Numbered from the stretch's first letter, positions 29,370 to 38,168 are shown. The stretch is DNA of 64,000 nt from Stenotrophomonas aracearum (GCF_031834615.1 NZ_CP115543.1:693001-757000), one strand, 5' to 3'. Notes: generated from the sequence alone by a model not told the origin. A program made the numbers and translations.

Positions 29370-29436
29370 CGTTCCAGCCCCGGTTCCGCCTTACAATCAC
29401 AGGCCCGCTGTTCCCCCCTTCTGCCTGGAGTAAGCG

Positions 29437-30690
29437 ATGTTCCCGCGTGACGTCCGCATCGAAACCTACGATCCCGAACTGGCCAAGGCCATTGCCGCCG
29501 AAACCCAGCGTCAGGAAGACCACGTCGAGCTGATCGCCAGCGAGAACTACACCAGCCCGGCCGTGATGGAAGCCCAGGGCAGCCAGCTGACCAACAAGTA
29601 CGCCGAAGGCTACCCGGGCAAGCGCTACTACGGTGGCTGCGAATACGTGGACATCGCCGAACAGCTGGCGATCGACCGCCTCAAGCAGCTGTTCGACGCC
29701 GACTACGCCAACGTGCAGCCGCACAGCGGCTCGCAGGCCAACCAGGCGGTGTACTTCGCGCTGCTGCAGCCGGGCGACACCATCCTGGGCATGAGCCTGG
29801 CCCACGGCGGCCACCTGACCCACGGGGCCAAGGTCAATGCCTCGGGCAAGCTGTTCAACGCCGTCCAGTACGGCGTGAACGAGCAGGGTCTGATCGACTA
29901 CGACGAAGTCGAGCGCCTGGCCTTGGAGCACAAGCCGAAGATGGTCGTGGCCGGCTTCTCCGCCTATTCGCAGGTGGTGGACTGGGCGCGCTTCCGTGCC
30001 ATCGCCGACAAGGTCGGTGCTTACCTGTTCGTGGACATGGCGCACGTGGCCGGCCTGGTCGCCGCTGGCGTCTATCCGAGCCCGCTGCCGCACGCCCACG
30101 TGGTCACCTCGACCACCCACAAGACCCTGCGCGGCCCGCGCGGCGGCATCATCATCGCCAAGGGCGCCGGCGAAGAGATCGAGAAGAAGCTGCAGTCGAT
30201 CGTGTTCCCGGGCATCCAGGGCGGTCCGCTGATGCACGTCATCGCGGCCAAGGCCGTGGCCTTCAAGGAAGCGCTGGAGCCGGGCTTCAAGGCCTACCAG
30301 CAGCAGGTGGTCAAGAACGCCCAGGCGATGGCCACCACCCTGATCGCGCGCGGCTACAAGATCGTCTCCGGCGGCACCGAAAACCACCTGATGCTGGTCG
30401 ACATGATCGGCAAGGACGTGTCCGGCAAGGACGCGGAAGCCGCCCTCGGCAAGGCCCACATCACCGTCAACAAGAACTCGGTGCCGAACGACCCGCGGTC
30501 GCCGTTCGTGACCTCGGGCCTGCGCCTGGGCACCCCGGCGGTGACCACCCGGGGCTACACCGAGCAGGACTGCGTGGAACTGGCCAACCTGATCGCCGAC
30601 GTGCTCGACGCCCCGGCCGATGCCGCGGTGATCGCCCGCGTCCGCGACGCGGTCAGCGCCCAGTGCCGCAAGTACCCGGTCTACGGCTGA
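29437..30690 (+). CDS. glyA: Serine hydroxymethyltransferase
   Basis: A 417-residue PLP enzyme that interconverts serine and glycine with transfer of a one-carbon unit to tetrahydrofolate. The PLP lysine is K229 in '[16 protein letters not shown]', the same number as in E. coli GlyA. Other conserved parts are '[20 protein letters not shown]', '[19 protein letters not shown]' and '[16 protein letters not shown]'. The ATG at 29437 follows TGGAG. A TACAAT hexamer at 29392-29397 may be its -10. It is followed by a hairpin without a T run and then by nrdR, a common gene order in gammaproteobacteria. Confidence 0.97.
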   Translation: MFPRDVRIETYDPELAKAIAAETQRQEDHVELIASENYTSPAVMEAQGSQLTNKYAEGYPGKRYYGGCEYVDIAEQLAIDRLKQLFDADYANVQPHSGSQANQAVYFALLQPGDTILGMSLAHGGHLTHGAKVNASGKLFNAVQYGVNEQGLIDYDEVERLALEHKPKMVVAGFSAYSQVVDWARFRAIADKVGAYLFVDMAHVAGLVAAGVYPSPLPHAHVVTSTTHKTLRGPRGGIIIAKGAGEEIEKKLQSIVFPGIQGGPLMHVIAAKAVAFKEALEPGFKAYQQQVVKNAQAMATTLIARGYKIVSGGTENHLMLVDMIGKDVSGKDAEAALGKAHITVNKNSVPNDPRSPFVTSGLRLGTPAVTTRGYTEQDCVELANLIADVLDAPADAAVIARVRDAVSAQCRKYPVYG

Positions 30691-30696
30691 TGTACC

Positions 30697-30729
30697 TCCC
30701 GGCAGCGGCGCCAGGCGTCGCTGCCGGGA
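30697..30729 (+). terminator. Hairpin after glyA
   Basis: An 11-bp perfect stem (30697-30707 with 30719-30729) encloses an 11-nt loop. There is no T run, so it may attenuate, act as a Rho-dependent end, or protect the glyA mRNA, and may not terminate on its own. Confidence 0.5.
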
Positions 30730-30829
30730 ACCATGAACCACGTCCCGATTTGTACGCTGGAGTCTTCTCAGGTACCGTTGCGACGCTGCCGTGACCACGG
30801 CATGACGTTTTCCTGATGCAAGGCGTTCC

Positions 30830-31351
30830 ATGTACTGTCCGTTCTGCCAGCATGCCGATACCCGGGTGATCGACTCGCGCGTCTCCGAAGACGGCGCGAC
30901 GATCCGCCGTCGGCGCGAGTGCGAGGCCTGCAACGAGCGCTTCAGCACCCTGGAAACCATCGAATTGAAGCTGCCGGCGATCGTCAAGAGCGACGGCAGC
31001 CGCGAGCAGTTCGACGCGCGCAAGCTGCGGGTCGGCTTCGACCGCGCGCTGCAGAAGCGCCCGGTCCCCGAAGACAAGATCGAACTGGCGGTGCGCGCGG
31101 TGATGCAGCAGCTGCGCATGTGCGGCGAGCGCGAAATCCCCTCGATCAAGGTCGGCGAGTTCGTCATGAACGAACTGCGCAAGCTTGACCATGTCGCCTA
31201 TGTCCGGTTTGCCTCGGTCTACCGCAGCTTCGAAGACGTCGCCGATTTCCGCGAGGAAATCGAAAAGCTCGAACGCGAGCTGCCGGCCAGCACCGAACAG
31301 CTGCAGCTCCTCGGCGACGTGATCGCCCTGACCAAGAAAAAGAAAGGGTAG
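30830..31351 (+). CDS. nrdR: Transcriptional repressor NrdR
   Basis: A 173-residue regulator of ribonucleotide reductase genes. The N-terminal zinc ribbon uses C3, C6, C31 and C34 ('MYCPFCQH' and '[13 protein letters not shown]'). An ATP-cone domain follows (about 49-139, '[19 protein letters not shown]', '[17 protein letters not shown]'), which senses ATP/dATP. No NrdR box is visible just upstream, so self-control is not apparent. The stop codon TAG at 31349-31351 is part of a GTAG repeat element that overlaps the end of the gene. Confidence 0.96.
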   Translation: MYCPFCQHADTRVIDSRVSEDGATIRRRRECEACNERFSTLETIELKLPAIVKSDGSREQFDARKLRVGFDRALQKRPVPEDKIELAVRAVMQQLRMCGEREIPSIKVGEFVMNELRKLDHVAYVRFASVYRSFEDVADFREEIEKLERELPASTEQLQLLGDVIALTKKKKG

Positions 31352-31371
31352 AGCGGGGCTCTGCCACGCTG
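31348..31371 (+). repeat. Degenerate SMAG element overlapping the nrdR stop
   Basis: GTAGAGCGGGGCTCTGCCACGCTG has the SMAG head and an imperfect stem. Its GTAG supplies the TAG that ends nrdR. It is weaker than the other copies in this window. Confidence 0.55.
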
Positions 31372-31399
31372 ATCCAGGGCTCTGCATTACCATCAGGTA

Positions 31400-32485
31400 A
31401 TGAGCACCTTCACCACCCTCGACCACCTGCACATGGCGCACGCCCTGCGCCTGGCCGAACGCGGCCGCTTCACCACCCGGCCCAACCCCATGGTGGGTTG
31501 CGTCATCGCCCACAACGACCGCGTGGTCGGCGAAGGCTGGCACCAGCGCACCGGCGGCCCGCACGCGGAAGTGTTTGCCCTGCGCCAGGCCGGTGAGGAA
31601 GCGCGTGGCGCCACGGCCTACGTCACCCTGGAACCCTGCGCCCATTACGGACGCACGCCACCCTGCGCCCTCGCACTGATCGAAGCCGGCGTCTCGCGCG
31701 TGGTCGCCGCCATGCGCGATCCGTTTCCGAAGGTCGACGGTGGCGGTTTCACCCTGTTGCGCGAGGCCGGCATCGAGGTCGCTGAAGGCCTGATGGCCGC
31801 CCAAGCGCGTGAGCTCAACCTCGGATTCCTGTCGCGCTTCGAGCGCGGCCGGCCCTGGCTGCGGGTCAAACTCGCCGCCAGCCTGGACGGGCGGACCGCC
31901 ATGGCCGACGGCAGTTCCAAATGGATCACCGGCGCCGCTGCCCGCGAAGATGTGCAGCATTGGCGCGCACGCGCCGGCGCGATCCTGACCGGTGCCGACA
32001 CCGTACTCGCCGACGACCCGCAGCTCACCGTACGCCTGGCCGACACCGAGGTGATCCCGCCGCTGCGGGTGGTGCTGGACTCCCGCCTGCGTTCGCTGGA
32101 ATGCGCCCGCGTGCGCGAGGGTGGGGCGCCCACCCTGTACCTGCACGACGCATCGGTAAGCGCGCCGGACGCTGCCGATGCCGAATTCGCCAGCGTGCCC
32201 AGCGTTGACGGCCGCCTGGACCTGGCCGCTGTGCTGGCCCTGCTGGCCGACCGCGGCATCAATGAAGTACACACCGAGGCCGGCGCCACCCTCTGCGGCG
32301 CACTGCTGGCCGGCGGCTGGGTGGACGAACTCCTGCTCTACCAGGCGCCGACCCTGTTGGGCGAACAGGGCCGGCCGCTGCTGACCGGTCTGGGCATCCA
32401 CGCCATGGAACAGCAGCGTCGGCTGCGGCTGGTAGACCAGCGTCAGGTAGGCGACGACCTGCGGTTGCTGCTGCGTCCTTGGTGA
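31400..32485 (+). CDS. ribD: Bifunctional riboflavin deaminase/reductase RibD
   Basis: A 361-residue enzyme performing the second and third steps of riboflavin synthesis: deamination of the pyrimidine and reduction of its ribose side chain. The N-terminal deaminase has the zinc site H55-A-E57 with C80 and C89 ('LEPCAHYGRTPPC'). The C-terminal RibD_C reductase starts near 145 ('LRVKLAASLDGRTAMADGSS') and includes 'WITGAAAREDVQHWRARAGA' and 'VHTEAGATLCGALLAGGWVD'. It lies 48 bases after nrdR. The other riboflavin genes start 1.9 kb further on, behind the FMN riboswitch, so ribD appears not to be under it. Confidence 0.95.
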   Translation: MSTFTTLDHLHMAHALRLAERGRFTTRPNPMVGCVIAHNDRVVGEGWHQRTGGPHAEVFALRQAGEEARGATAYVTLEPCAHYGRTPPCALALIEAGVSRVVAAMRDPFPKVDGGGFTLLREAGIEVAEGLMAAQARELNLGFLSRFERGRPWLRVKLAASLDGRTAMADGSSKWITGAAAREDVQHWRARAGAILTGADTVLADDPQLTVRLADTEVIPPLRVVLDSRLRSLECARVREGGAPTLYLHDASVSAPDAADAEFASVPSVDGRLDLAAVLALLADRGINEVHTEAGATLCGALLAGGWVDELLLYQAPTLLGEQGRPLLTGLGIHAMEQQRRLRLVDQRQVGDDLRLLLRPW

Positions 32486-32500
32486 ACCCGTCGCACGGAA

Positions 32501-32827
32501 TTACGCCGCAGCCGCACCGAGCGCTGCCAGATGCTGCACGGTCTGTGGATACGCCTCGACAAGCCGGATCAGTGTCGCAGCCTGCGCATTGGGCCGTGCA
32601 CGCCCCTGCTCCCAGTTCTCAAGGGTCCGCGCGTTGGTCCGCAGGTACATGGCGAAAATCGGTCGCGACATGTTGAGCTTCTCGCGGATGGCGATCAGCT
32701 CGGTCGCCGCCAGTGGCGGTAGTTCAGCCAGTTTTACCGCGTGCGTGCGCAGGGTAGCCTTGCCTTCCCGCGCCTGGGCGAGCTCCTCCATGCCCTCGAC
32801 CAGCTCAGCGAAAATATCTCGTTTCAT
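32501..32827 (-). CDS. HigA/XRE-type antitoxin
   Basis: A 108-residue helix-turn-helix protein. The DNA-binding domain is in the second half ('IREKLNMSRPIFAMYLRTNA', 'TLENWEQGRARPNAQAATLI'), the pattern of antitoxins paired with RelE/HigB-like toxins. The N-terminal half is acidic and helical and probably masks the toxin. Its ATG at 32827 overlaps the toxin stop (TCAT on the plus strand), so the order is toxin then antitoxin, as in higBA. It probably also represses the operon. Target sites are suggested by the inverted repeat upstream of the toxin gene. Confidence 0.85.
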   Translation of the reverse strand: MKRDIFAELVEGMEELAQAREGKATLRTHAVKLAELPPLAATELIAIREKLNMSRPIFAMYLRTNARTLENWEQGRARPNAQAATLIRLVEAYPQTVQHLAALGAAAA

Positions 32828-33168
32828 GTCGGGCTCCTCGCCTTTCGCTCCAGATCCAGCAGCCTCGAAAGAAGCTGCCGTTGTGCCGGATCCAGGTCGT
32901 CCTGGATGCCTTTGCCGTACACCGTGAACAACCAGAACTGCGCACCTTCGGGCCACCAGTAATAGATGACCCGCAGGCCACCACGCTTGCCACGCTGGCG
33001 GCCCTCGTCAGCACATCGGACCTTCCGCAGCCCACCCGTACCCACGATCAGATCGCCGCGCTCCGGTTGACGCATCAGGCACTGCTGCAGCTCTCGAAAG
33101 CCTGCGTCATCAAGGTGATCTGCCCGGTTACGGGCGAATCCAGTCAGTTCCACAAACACGGCATGCAT
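32824..33168 (-). CDS. RelE/HigB-type toxin
   Basis: A 114-residue protein of the RelE/ParE fold: 'FVELTGFARNRADHLDDAGF', 'LQQCLMRQPERGDLIVGTGG', 'LRKVRCADEGRQRGKRGGLR', 'VIYYWWPEGAQFWLFTVYGK'. The Arg-rich strand and the aromatic 'YYWW' strand are typical of mRNA-cleaving HigB-like toxins of the gp49/DUF1044 type. Toxicity is inferred from the family, not shown. It is the first gene of a two-gene operon with the antitoxin and lies between ribD and an outer-membrane protein gene, an insertion relative to a compact riboflavin cluster. Confidence 0.85.
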   Translation of the reverse strand: MHAVFVELTGFARNRADHLDDAGFRELQQCLMRQPERGDLIVGTGGLRKVRCADEGRQRGKRGGLRVIYYWWPEGAQFWLFTVYGKGIQDDLDPAQRQLLSRLLDLERKARSPT

Positions 33169-33182
33169 AAGTGTACGTTATC

Positions 33183-33211
33183 TGCGTATGGTTTCCAGTG
33201 AACGATACGCA
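33183..33211 (-). promoter_or_regulatory. Candidate antitoxin operator
   Basis: TGCGTAT (33183-33189) and ATACGCA (33205-33211) form a 7-bp inverted repeat with a 15-base spacer. It starts 15 bases upstream of the toxin start codon on the minus strand, where an autorepressing antitoxin would bind. Confidence 0.5.
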
Positions 33212-33297
33212 AGGCTCTGAGTTCGTTCCCGGCCGCGGGTCACATCCATGGCCCGCCGCCGAACGCAGAATTGATCGAAAATCGCAGATCGATAGGC

Positions 33298-33326
33298 AAA
33301 AAAAACGGGCCCCTTGCGGGGCCCGT
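33298..33326 (-). terminator. Terminator of the Ax21-like gene
   Basis: ACGGGCCCC and GGGGCCCGT (33305-33313 and 33318-33326) pair around a 4-nt loop and are followed on the minus strand by a run of T (33298-33304). Confidence 0.9.
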
Positions 33327-33363
33327 CGATCAGGGCGCGATTGGGTGCAGCCCGATCAGCAAC

Positions 33364-33996
33364 TCAGAAGCTGGCGCGCACGCCCACCGAGTACTGGGTC
33401 ACGTCGTCGTAGTACTGCACTTCGCCGACGATGCCCCAGTTGCGGGTGAAGCTGACCTGGCCGCCGACGGTGCCGATCCACACGCCGTCCATGTCGCTGC
33501 CGTCGATGTAGCCGGCCTTCAGCCAGGCTTCGGTGGCGCGCGAAGGCTTGCCACGCAGGCCCAGCGAGCCGCGGCCTGCGTTGGTGTGGAACTTCACGGT
33601 GTCGGTTTCAACGCCGTCGTCGAACTTGACCTCGTTGTTGATGCGGGTCCAGGCCGCGTCCGCCGTGAAGTCCAGGCGGTCGGTCAACGGCATGTGGTAC
33701 CCGATGCCCAGCTCGGGCTGTTCCAGCGTGTTCTTGAGGCGGAACGCGCCGATGTCGTCTTCCAGGTGGTAGGTCTTGGAGGTGGTGCTGTAGCCACCAA
33801 ACACGTAGACCTGCTCGGCGATCGCGAACGAACCGCGGATGTAGCCACCGTCCAGCTTGGGGTTGCTGCCCGGGTTGCTGATCTGCTGCTGGGTCCAGCC
33901 GCCTTCGACCCAGGTGTAGCTCATGCTGTCTGCCGCGGAGGCGGCGAGTGGGGCGGCGGCCAGCAGGGCGGCGGCCAGTGCGATGATCTTGCGCAT
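33364..33996 (-). CDS. Outer-membrane beta-barrel protein, Ax21-like family
   Basis: A 210-residue exported protein. The ATG at 33996 follows AAGGAATTC and gives a signal peptide ending in 'AASAAD' (about residue 21). The mature part begins 'SMSYTWVEGGWTQQQISNPG' and shows alternating hydrophobic/polar strands with Gly and aromatic residues, ending in 'YSVGVRASF', the terminal Phe of Bam substrates. An eight- to ten-strand barrel is likely. The N-terminal pattern and size resemble the Ax21/Omp family that is abundant in xanthomonads; earlier claims that Ax21 is a signalling peptide were retracted, so only an outer-membrane location is proposed. It is transcribed away from the FMN riboswitch and has its own terminator. 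Confidence 0.75.
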   Translation of the reverse strand: MRKIIALAAALLAAAPLAASAADSMSYTWVEGGWTQQQISNPGSNPKLDGGYIRGSFAIAEQVYVFGGYSTTSKTYHLEDDIGAFRLKNTLEQPELGIGYHMPLTDRLDFTADAAWTRINNEVKFDDGVETDTVKFHTNAGRGSLGLRGKPSRATEAWLKAGYIDGSDMDGVWIGTVGGQVSFTRNWGIVGEVQYYDDVTQYSVGVRASF

Positions 33997-34156
33997 TCGA
34001 ATTCCTTGGAAAATGAGGTCCATTTCAGCCGACCCATCGTGGGCGGCAGCGCGGCGGTCATCGCCGGGCGGCGCGCATATTAACAAAAGTTTCACAGAAA
34101 GCGGCCGCTCAGCCAGCGCTGTTACAATGCGCAGGCCGGTTCGCCGGTATACAAAC

Positions 34157-34293
34157 GTCTTCAGGGCGGGGTGCGATTCCCCACCGGCGGTAGGTGCGCA
34201 AGCACGAGCCCGCGAGCGCTTCCGGCCCTGCCGGAAGGTCAGCAGATCCGGTCCGATGCCGGAGCCGACGGTATAGTCCGGATGAAAGAAGAC
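34157..34293 (+). promoter_or_regulatory. FMN riboswitch (RFN element)
   Basis: The conserved core is readable: TCTTCAGGGCGGGGTGCGA at about 34158-34176, CCCCACCGGCGGTA at 34179-34192, 'GAGCCCGCGAGC', 'GTCAGCAGATCCGGT' and the closing 'GCCGGAGCCGACGGTATAGT' near 34259-34278 with 'CCGGATGAAAGAAGAC'. A CAGGGCC-TTTGC-GGCCCTG hairpin follows at 34301-34319, then a U-containing stretch before ribE, so premature termination or ribosome-site masking by FMN is expected. A TACAAT hexamer at 34123-34128 may be the -10. Confidence 0.95.
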
Positions 34294-34373
34294 GGTGCCA
34301 CAGGGCCTTTGCGGCCCTGCGCCCGCCTGTTTGCCTTGCGGCGTTTTTCGCTCACTTTTCGCGGAGAACGTTA

Positions 34374-34985
34374 GTGTTTACTGGAATCATCGAAGGCGTC
34401 GGCCACCTGGCCGCTCGCGATCCCCTTGGCGGCGATGTCCGCTTCACCTTCCATGTTGGCAGCCTGCCGTTCGAGCACGTGCAGATGGGCGAGAGCATCG
34501 CCATCAACGGCGTGTGCCTGACCGTGGTCGCCTTCGACGCGACCTCGTTCGCGGCCGATGCTTCGACCGAGACGCTCGGCCTGACCACGCTGGGCCAGCT
34601 GGCCCCCGGTGCTGTGATCAACCTGGAACGGGCCATGCGCCCGACCGACCGCTTGGGCGGCCACCTGGTCAGCGGCCATGTCGACGGCCTGGGCCAGGTG
34701 CTGTCCATCCATGAGGATGCGCGCGCCCAGCGTTGGCGCTTCGCCGCCCCGGCCGGACTGCTGCGCTATATCGCGAAGAAGGGCTCGATCTGCGTGGACG
34801 GGGTCAGCCTGACCGTCAATGAAGTGGACGATGCCGGCTTCGAGGTCGCGCTGATTCCGCATACCGTGGCCAACACCGCCTTCGCCGCCACCGGCGTGGG
34901 CAGCGCGGTGAACCTGGAAATCGACCTGGTCGCCCGTTATGTCGAACGTCTGATCGCCCTCCCGGCACAGGAAGCCCGCGCATGA
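34374..34985 (+). CDS. ribE: Riboflavin synthase alpha chain
   Basis: A 203-residue enzyme that dismutates two 6,7-dimethyl-8-ribityllumazines into riboflavin. The start is the GTG at 34374 after GGAG, because it gives the invariant 'MFTGIIEGVG'. Two tandem lumazine-binding barrels are visible (1-97 and 98-195), each with 'SxxxNGVCLTV'-type cores: 'GESIAINGVCLTVVAF' and 'KGSICVDGVSLTVNEV'. It lies 80 bases after the FMN riboswitch and overlaps ribBA by ATGA, so it is the first gene under that control. Confidence 0.96.
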   Translation: MFTGIIEGVGHLAARDPLGGDVRFTFHVGSLPFEHVQMGESIAINGVCLTVVAFDATSFAADASTETLGLTTLGQLAPGAVINLERAMRPTDRLGGHLVSGHVDGLGQVLSIHEDARAQRWRFAAPAGLLRYIAKKGSICVDGVSLTVNEVDDAGFEVALIPHTVANTAFAATGVGSAVNLEIDLVARYVERLIALPAQEARA

Positions 34986-36079
34986 ATTTCGCCCCCATCC
35001 CCGAGATCCTCGAGGACATCCGCCTCGGCCGCATGGTGGTCATCGTCGACGACGAAGACCGCGAGAACGAAGGCGACCTGATCATGGCCGCCGAGCTGGT
35101 CAAGCCGTCGGACATCAACTTCATGGTCACCCACGGCCGTGGCCTGGTGTGCCTGCCGCTGACCCGCGAGCGCGCCGCCGACCTGGGCTTGGCGCCGATG
35201 GTGCAGGCCAATACCGCGCAGTTCCAGACCAACTTCACGGTCAGCATCGAGGCCGCCGAAGGGGTCACCACCGGCATTTCCGCCTACGACCGCGCGCACA
35301 CCATCCGCACCGCAGTGAAGCCCGACGCCAAGCCGGCCGACCTGCACCAGCCGGGCCACATCTTCCCGCTGATCGCCCAGCCGGGCGGCGTGCTGACCCG
35401 CGCCGGGCACACCGAAGCAGGCGTCGACCTGGCGATGCTGGCCGGGCTGGAACCGGCCGGCGTGCTGGTGGAGATCCTCAACCCGGACGGGAGCATGGCG
35501 CGCCGCCCGGAGCTGGAAGTGTTCGCCCGCGAGCATGGCCTGAAGATGGGCTCGATCGCCGACCTGATCGCCTACCGGCTGGCGACCGAGAAGACGGTCG
35601 AGCGCGTCGACGAGCGCGACATCGACACCGAGTTCGGCCCCTTCAAGCTGGTCACCTACCGCGACCGGATCGCCCACGACCTGCATTTCGCCCTGGTCCG
35701 TGGCACCCCCGACACCGAGCCGACCCTGGTCCGGGTCCAGGTGGAGAACCCGCTGGCCGACCTGCTGCACTGGCGCCGCGATGATTTCGGCGTGGCCGCC
35801 ACCGACGCCCTGCGCGCCATTGCCGCCGCCGAACGTGGCGTGATGGTGGTGCTCTCGGCCCCGCGCGACACCAACAGCCTGCTGGCCCGCCTGCGCCAGC
35901 AGCCGCAGCCGGTCACCCCGGGCAAGGACAAGGACGTGAGCCAGTGGCGCCGCAACGGTGCCGGCGCCCAGATCCTGTCCGACCTCGGCCTGGGCAAGCT
36001 ACGCGTGCTCGGCACCCCGCGCCGCCAGATCGGCCTGGCCGGCTACGGCCTGGAAATCATCGACACAGTAACCCCGTGA
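34982..36079 (+). CDS. ribBA: DHBP synthase fused to a degenerate GTP cyclohydrolase II-like domain (RibBX type)
   Basis: A 365-residue protein. The N-terminal 205 residues are a complete 3,4-dihydroxy-2-butanone-4-phosphate synthase: 'VVIVDDEDRENEGDLIMAAE' with the metal-binding Glu, 'THGRGLVCLPLT', 'GVTTGISAYDRAHTI' and 'RAGHTEAGVDL'. The C-terminal part resembles RibA but has none of the three zinc-binding cysteines required by GTP cyclohydrolase II. Only the RibB activity is therefore expected, as in the RibBX proteins described in other proteobacteria, and a separate ribA should exist elsewhere. It is translationally coupled to ribE. Confidence 0.9.
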   Translation: MNFAPIPEILEDIRLGRMVVIVDDEDRENEGDLIMAAELVKPSDINFMVTHGRGLVCLPLTRERAADLGLAPMVQANTAQFQTNFTVSIEAAEGVTTGISAYDRAHTIRTAVKPDAKPADLHQPGHIFPLIAQPGGVLTRAGHTEAGVDLAMLAGLEPAGVLVEILNPDGSMARRPELEVFAREHGLKMGSIADLIAYRLATEKTVERVDERDIDTEFGPFKLVTYRDRIAHDLHFALVRGTPDTEPTLVRVQVENPLADLLHWRRDDFGVAATDALRAIAAAERGVMVVLSAPRDTNSLLARLRQQPQPVTPGKDKDVSQWRRNGAGAQILSDLGLGKLRVLGTPRRQIGLAGYGLEIIDTVTP

Positions 36080-36124
36080 ACCACGGAACCCCGGCGACCT
36101 GCCTCCACGGGGTGTCCCAACCGC

Positions 36125-36195
36125 GTAGCGACACGCCATGCGTGTCCTCGCGGACCCAAACCGCTCGCGTACAGCCGGGCAGAGCCCGGCTCTAC
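36125..36195. repeat. Pair of SMAG elements between ribBA and ribH
   Basis: One element faces right (36125-36147, stem GACACGC/GCGTGTC) and one faces left (36172-36195, stem with AGCCGGGC/GCCCGGCT). The stems differ in sequence, so they are two separate family members. They sit inside the riboflavin operon and may shape its mRNA. Confidence 0.82.
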
Positions 36196-36233
36196 GTTAG
36201 AATATCCCCCCAAACAGGATTTCCCCCTCGACC

Positions 36234-36701
36234 ATGAGCCACTACGAAGGCGACCTTCGCACCCCCGAAGCGGCCCGTTTCGCCATCCTCGCCAGCCGCT
36301 GGAACGCCCGCATCACCGACGTGCTGGTGGCCGGTGCGCGCCAGAGCCTGGCCGGCAACGGCATCGAGGAAGCGGCCATCGACGTGATCCGCGTCCCGGG
36401 CGCCTGGGAACTGCCGCTGGTTGCCGCCCGCCTGGCCGCAGCGCATGAACATGCCGCGATCATCGCCCTGGGCTGTGTGATCCGTGGCGACACCCGCCAC
36501 TACGAACACGTGGCCGATGGCTGCGCCGAAGGCCTGATGCGCGTGCAGCTGGACTTCGGCGTGCCGGTGCTCAACGGCGTGCTGGCCGTGGAACGTGCCG
36601 AGGACGCCGAAGCGCGCGCCGGTGGCAGCCACGGCAACAAGGGTGAGGAAGCCGCACTGACGGCGTTGGAAATGGTCAATCTTCTGGAGCAGTTGCCGTG
36701 A
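36234..36701 (+). CDS. ribH: 6,7-dimethyl-8-ribityllumazine synthase
   Basis: A 155-residue enzyme that condenses the RibD pathway product with DHBP, the step before riboflavin synthase. Visible signatures are '[20 protein letters not shown]', the substrate loop '[11 protein letters not shown]' and the catalytic-site '[13 protein letters not shown]' with H89. It should assemble as an icosahedral or pentameric particle. No strong Shine-Dalgarno site is seen before the ATG. The 3' end overlaps nusB (GTGA). Confidence 0.96.
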   Translation: MSHYEGDLRTPEAARFAILASRWNARITDVLVAGARQSLAGNGIEEAAIDVIRVPGAWELPLVAARLAAAHEHAAIIALGCVIRGDTRHYEHVADGCAEGLMRVQLDFGVPVLNGVLAVERAEDAEARAGGSHGNKGEEAALTALEMVNLLEQLP

Positions 36702-37177
36702 ACAAACCAAACCCGGGCAAGCCCTCCGGCAAGCCAGTCCGCCGCGATGGCATCGACCCCGTGCTGCGCTCGCGCGCGCGCCGTCGCGCCCTGCAGGCGA
36801 TCTACGCGTGGCAGATCTCCGGCGGCAACGCGCAGTCGGTGATCGCCCAGTTCGCCCACGAACAGGCCCGCGAAATCGCCGACCTGGCCTACTTCGAAGC
36901 GCTGGTGCACGGCGTGCTCGACCACCGCAAGAGCTTGGACGAGGCGCTGGATCCGTTCGTGGACCGCGGCATCGACGAGGTCGATGCGATCGAGCGCGCT
37001 GCGCTGCGCGTGGCCGCCTATGAACTGCTGTACCGCCAGGACGTGCCGTACCGCGTGGTGATCAACGAAGCGATCGAGTCGACCAAGCGCTTCGGTTCCG
37101 AACACGGCCACACCTATGTCAACGGTGTGCTGGACCGCGCGGCGGTCGAGTGGCGCAAGACCGAAAGCGGACACTGA
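36698..37177 (+). CDS. nusB: Transcription antitermination factor NusB
   Basis: A 159-residue all-helical RNA-binding protein that, with NusE (S10), binds boxA in rRNA leaders. The core is recognisable from '[20 protein letters not shown]' through '[20 protein letters not shown]' and '[20 protein letters not shown]', ending with '[11 protein letters not shown]'. The GTG at 36698 overlaps the ribH stop and begins a short basic tail. The ribH-nusB-thiL order is widely conserved. Confidence 0.96.
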   Translation: MNKPNPGKPSGKPVRRDGIDPVLRSRARRRALQAIYAWQISGGNAQSVIAQFAHEQAREIADLAYFEALVHGVLDHRKSLDEALDPFVDRGIDEVDAIERAALRVAAYELLYRQDVPYRVVINEAIESTKRFGSEHGHTYVNGVLDRAAVEWRKTESGH

Positions 37178-37196
37178 GCCGCGGCCCGGGCATGCC

Positions 37197-38168
37197 ATGT
37201 CCCTTGCCGAATTCTCCCTGATCGAACGCATCCGCACGCGCACCCGCGCGCGTGCCGACGTGGTGCTTGGCATCGGCGACGATGCCGCGCTGCTGCAGCC
37301 GCGTGCCGGCGAGCAGCTGGTGGTGACCGCCGACACCCTTAACAGCGGCGTGCATTTCCCGGCCGAAACCCCACCCTACGACATTGGCTGGAAAACCCTG
37401 GCGGTGAACCTGTCCGACCTGGCCTCGATGGGCGCGCGCCCGTCGTGGTGCGTGCTGGCGCTGTCGCTGCCGGACGCGGAAACGGCGTGGGTGGATGCGT
37501 TTGCCGACGGTTTCTTCGCCCTGGCCGACCTGCATGACATCGTGCTGGTCGGCGGCGACACCACGCGTGGCCCGCTGTCGCTGTCGGTCACCGCGATGGG
37601 GCAGGTCGCCGCGGGCACGGCACTGCGCCGCGACGCCGCCCAGGTGGGCGACGACATCTGGGTCAGCGGCACGCTCGGCGATGCCGCAGTCGCGCTGCGC
37701 GCGTGGCAGGCCGGCACGCTGGACGTGCGCTCCCCGGCCGGAGACGCCCAGGTCGATTACCTGCGCCAGCGCCTAGCCCGGCCCACGCCACGGGTGGCAC
37801 TGGGCACTGCGCTGGTGGGCATTGCGCGTGCCGCAGTGGACATCTCCGACGGCCTGCTCGCCGACCTTGGCCACATCTGCGAGCGCAGTGGGGTCGGTGC
37901 GCAGATCGATCCCGAACAGCTGCCCATTTCCGCAGCCGCGCGCGCCCGCATCGGCCTGGCCCATGCACGCGATGCCGCGCTGCGCGGCGGCGACGACTAC
38001 GAACTGTGTTTCACCGCTGCGCCCGCACAACGTGCAGCGCTGGCTGAGCTGGCCAGCCGTCTGGCGCTGCCGCTCACCCGTGTCGGCGTCATCGTCGCCG
38101 GCAACGGCGTCAGCACCGGCAGTGAATCAACTGGCCCAAGCGGCTACGAACACTTCAACGAGCTGTAA
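37197..38168 (+). CDS. thiL: Thiamine-monophosphate kinase
   Basis: A 323-residue kinase that phosphorylates thiamine monophosphate to the diphosphate cofactor. The AIRS-like fold is shown by 'MSLAEFSLIERI', 'DVVLGIGDDAALLQP', 'VVTADTLNSGVHFP', 'KTLAVNLSDLASMGARP' and 'GGDTTRGPLSLSVTAMG', all metal- or ATP-binding regions. The C-terminal half has 'AVDISDGLLADLGHI' and 'GGDDYELCFTA'. Of two nearby ATGs (37192 and 37197), only 37197 is in frame. Its terminator region is a SMAG element shared with the convergent oxidase gene. Confidence 0.95.
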   Translation: MSLAEFSLIERIRTRTRARADVVLGIGDDAALLQPRAGEQLVVTADTLNSGVHFPAETPPYDIGWKTLAVNLSDLASMGARPSWCVLALSLPDAETAWVDAFADGFFALADLHDIVLVGGDTTRGPLSLSVTAMGQVAAGTALRRDAAQVGDDIWVSGTLGDAAVALRAWQAGTLDVRSPAGDAQVDYLRQRLARPTPRVALGTALVGIARAAVDISDGLLADLGHICERSGVGAQIDPEQLPISAAARARIGLAHARDAALRGGDDYELCFTAAPAQRAALAELASRLALPLTRVGVIVAGNGVSTGSESTGPSGYEHFNEL

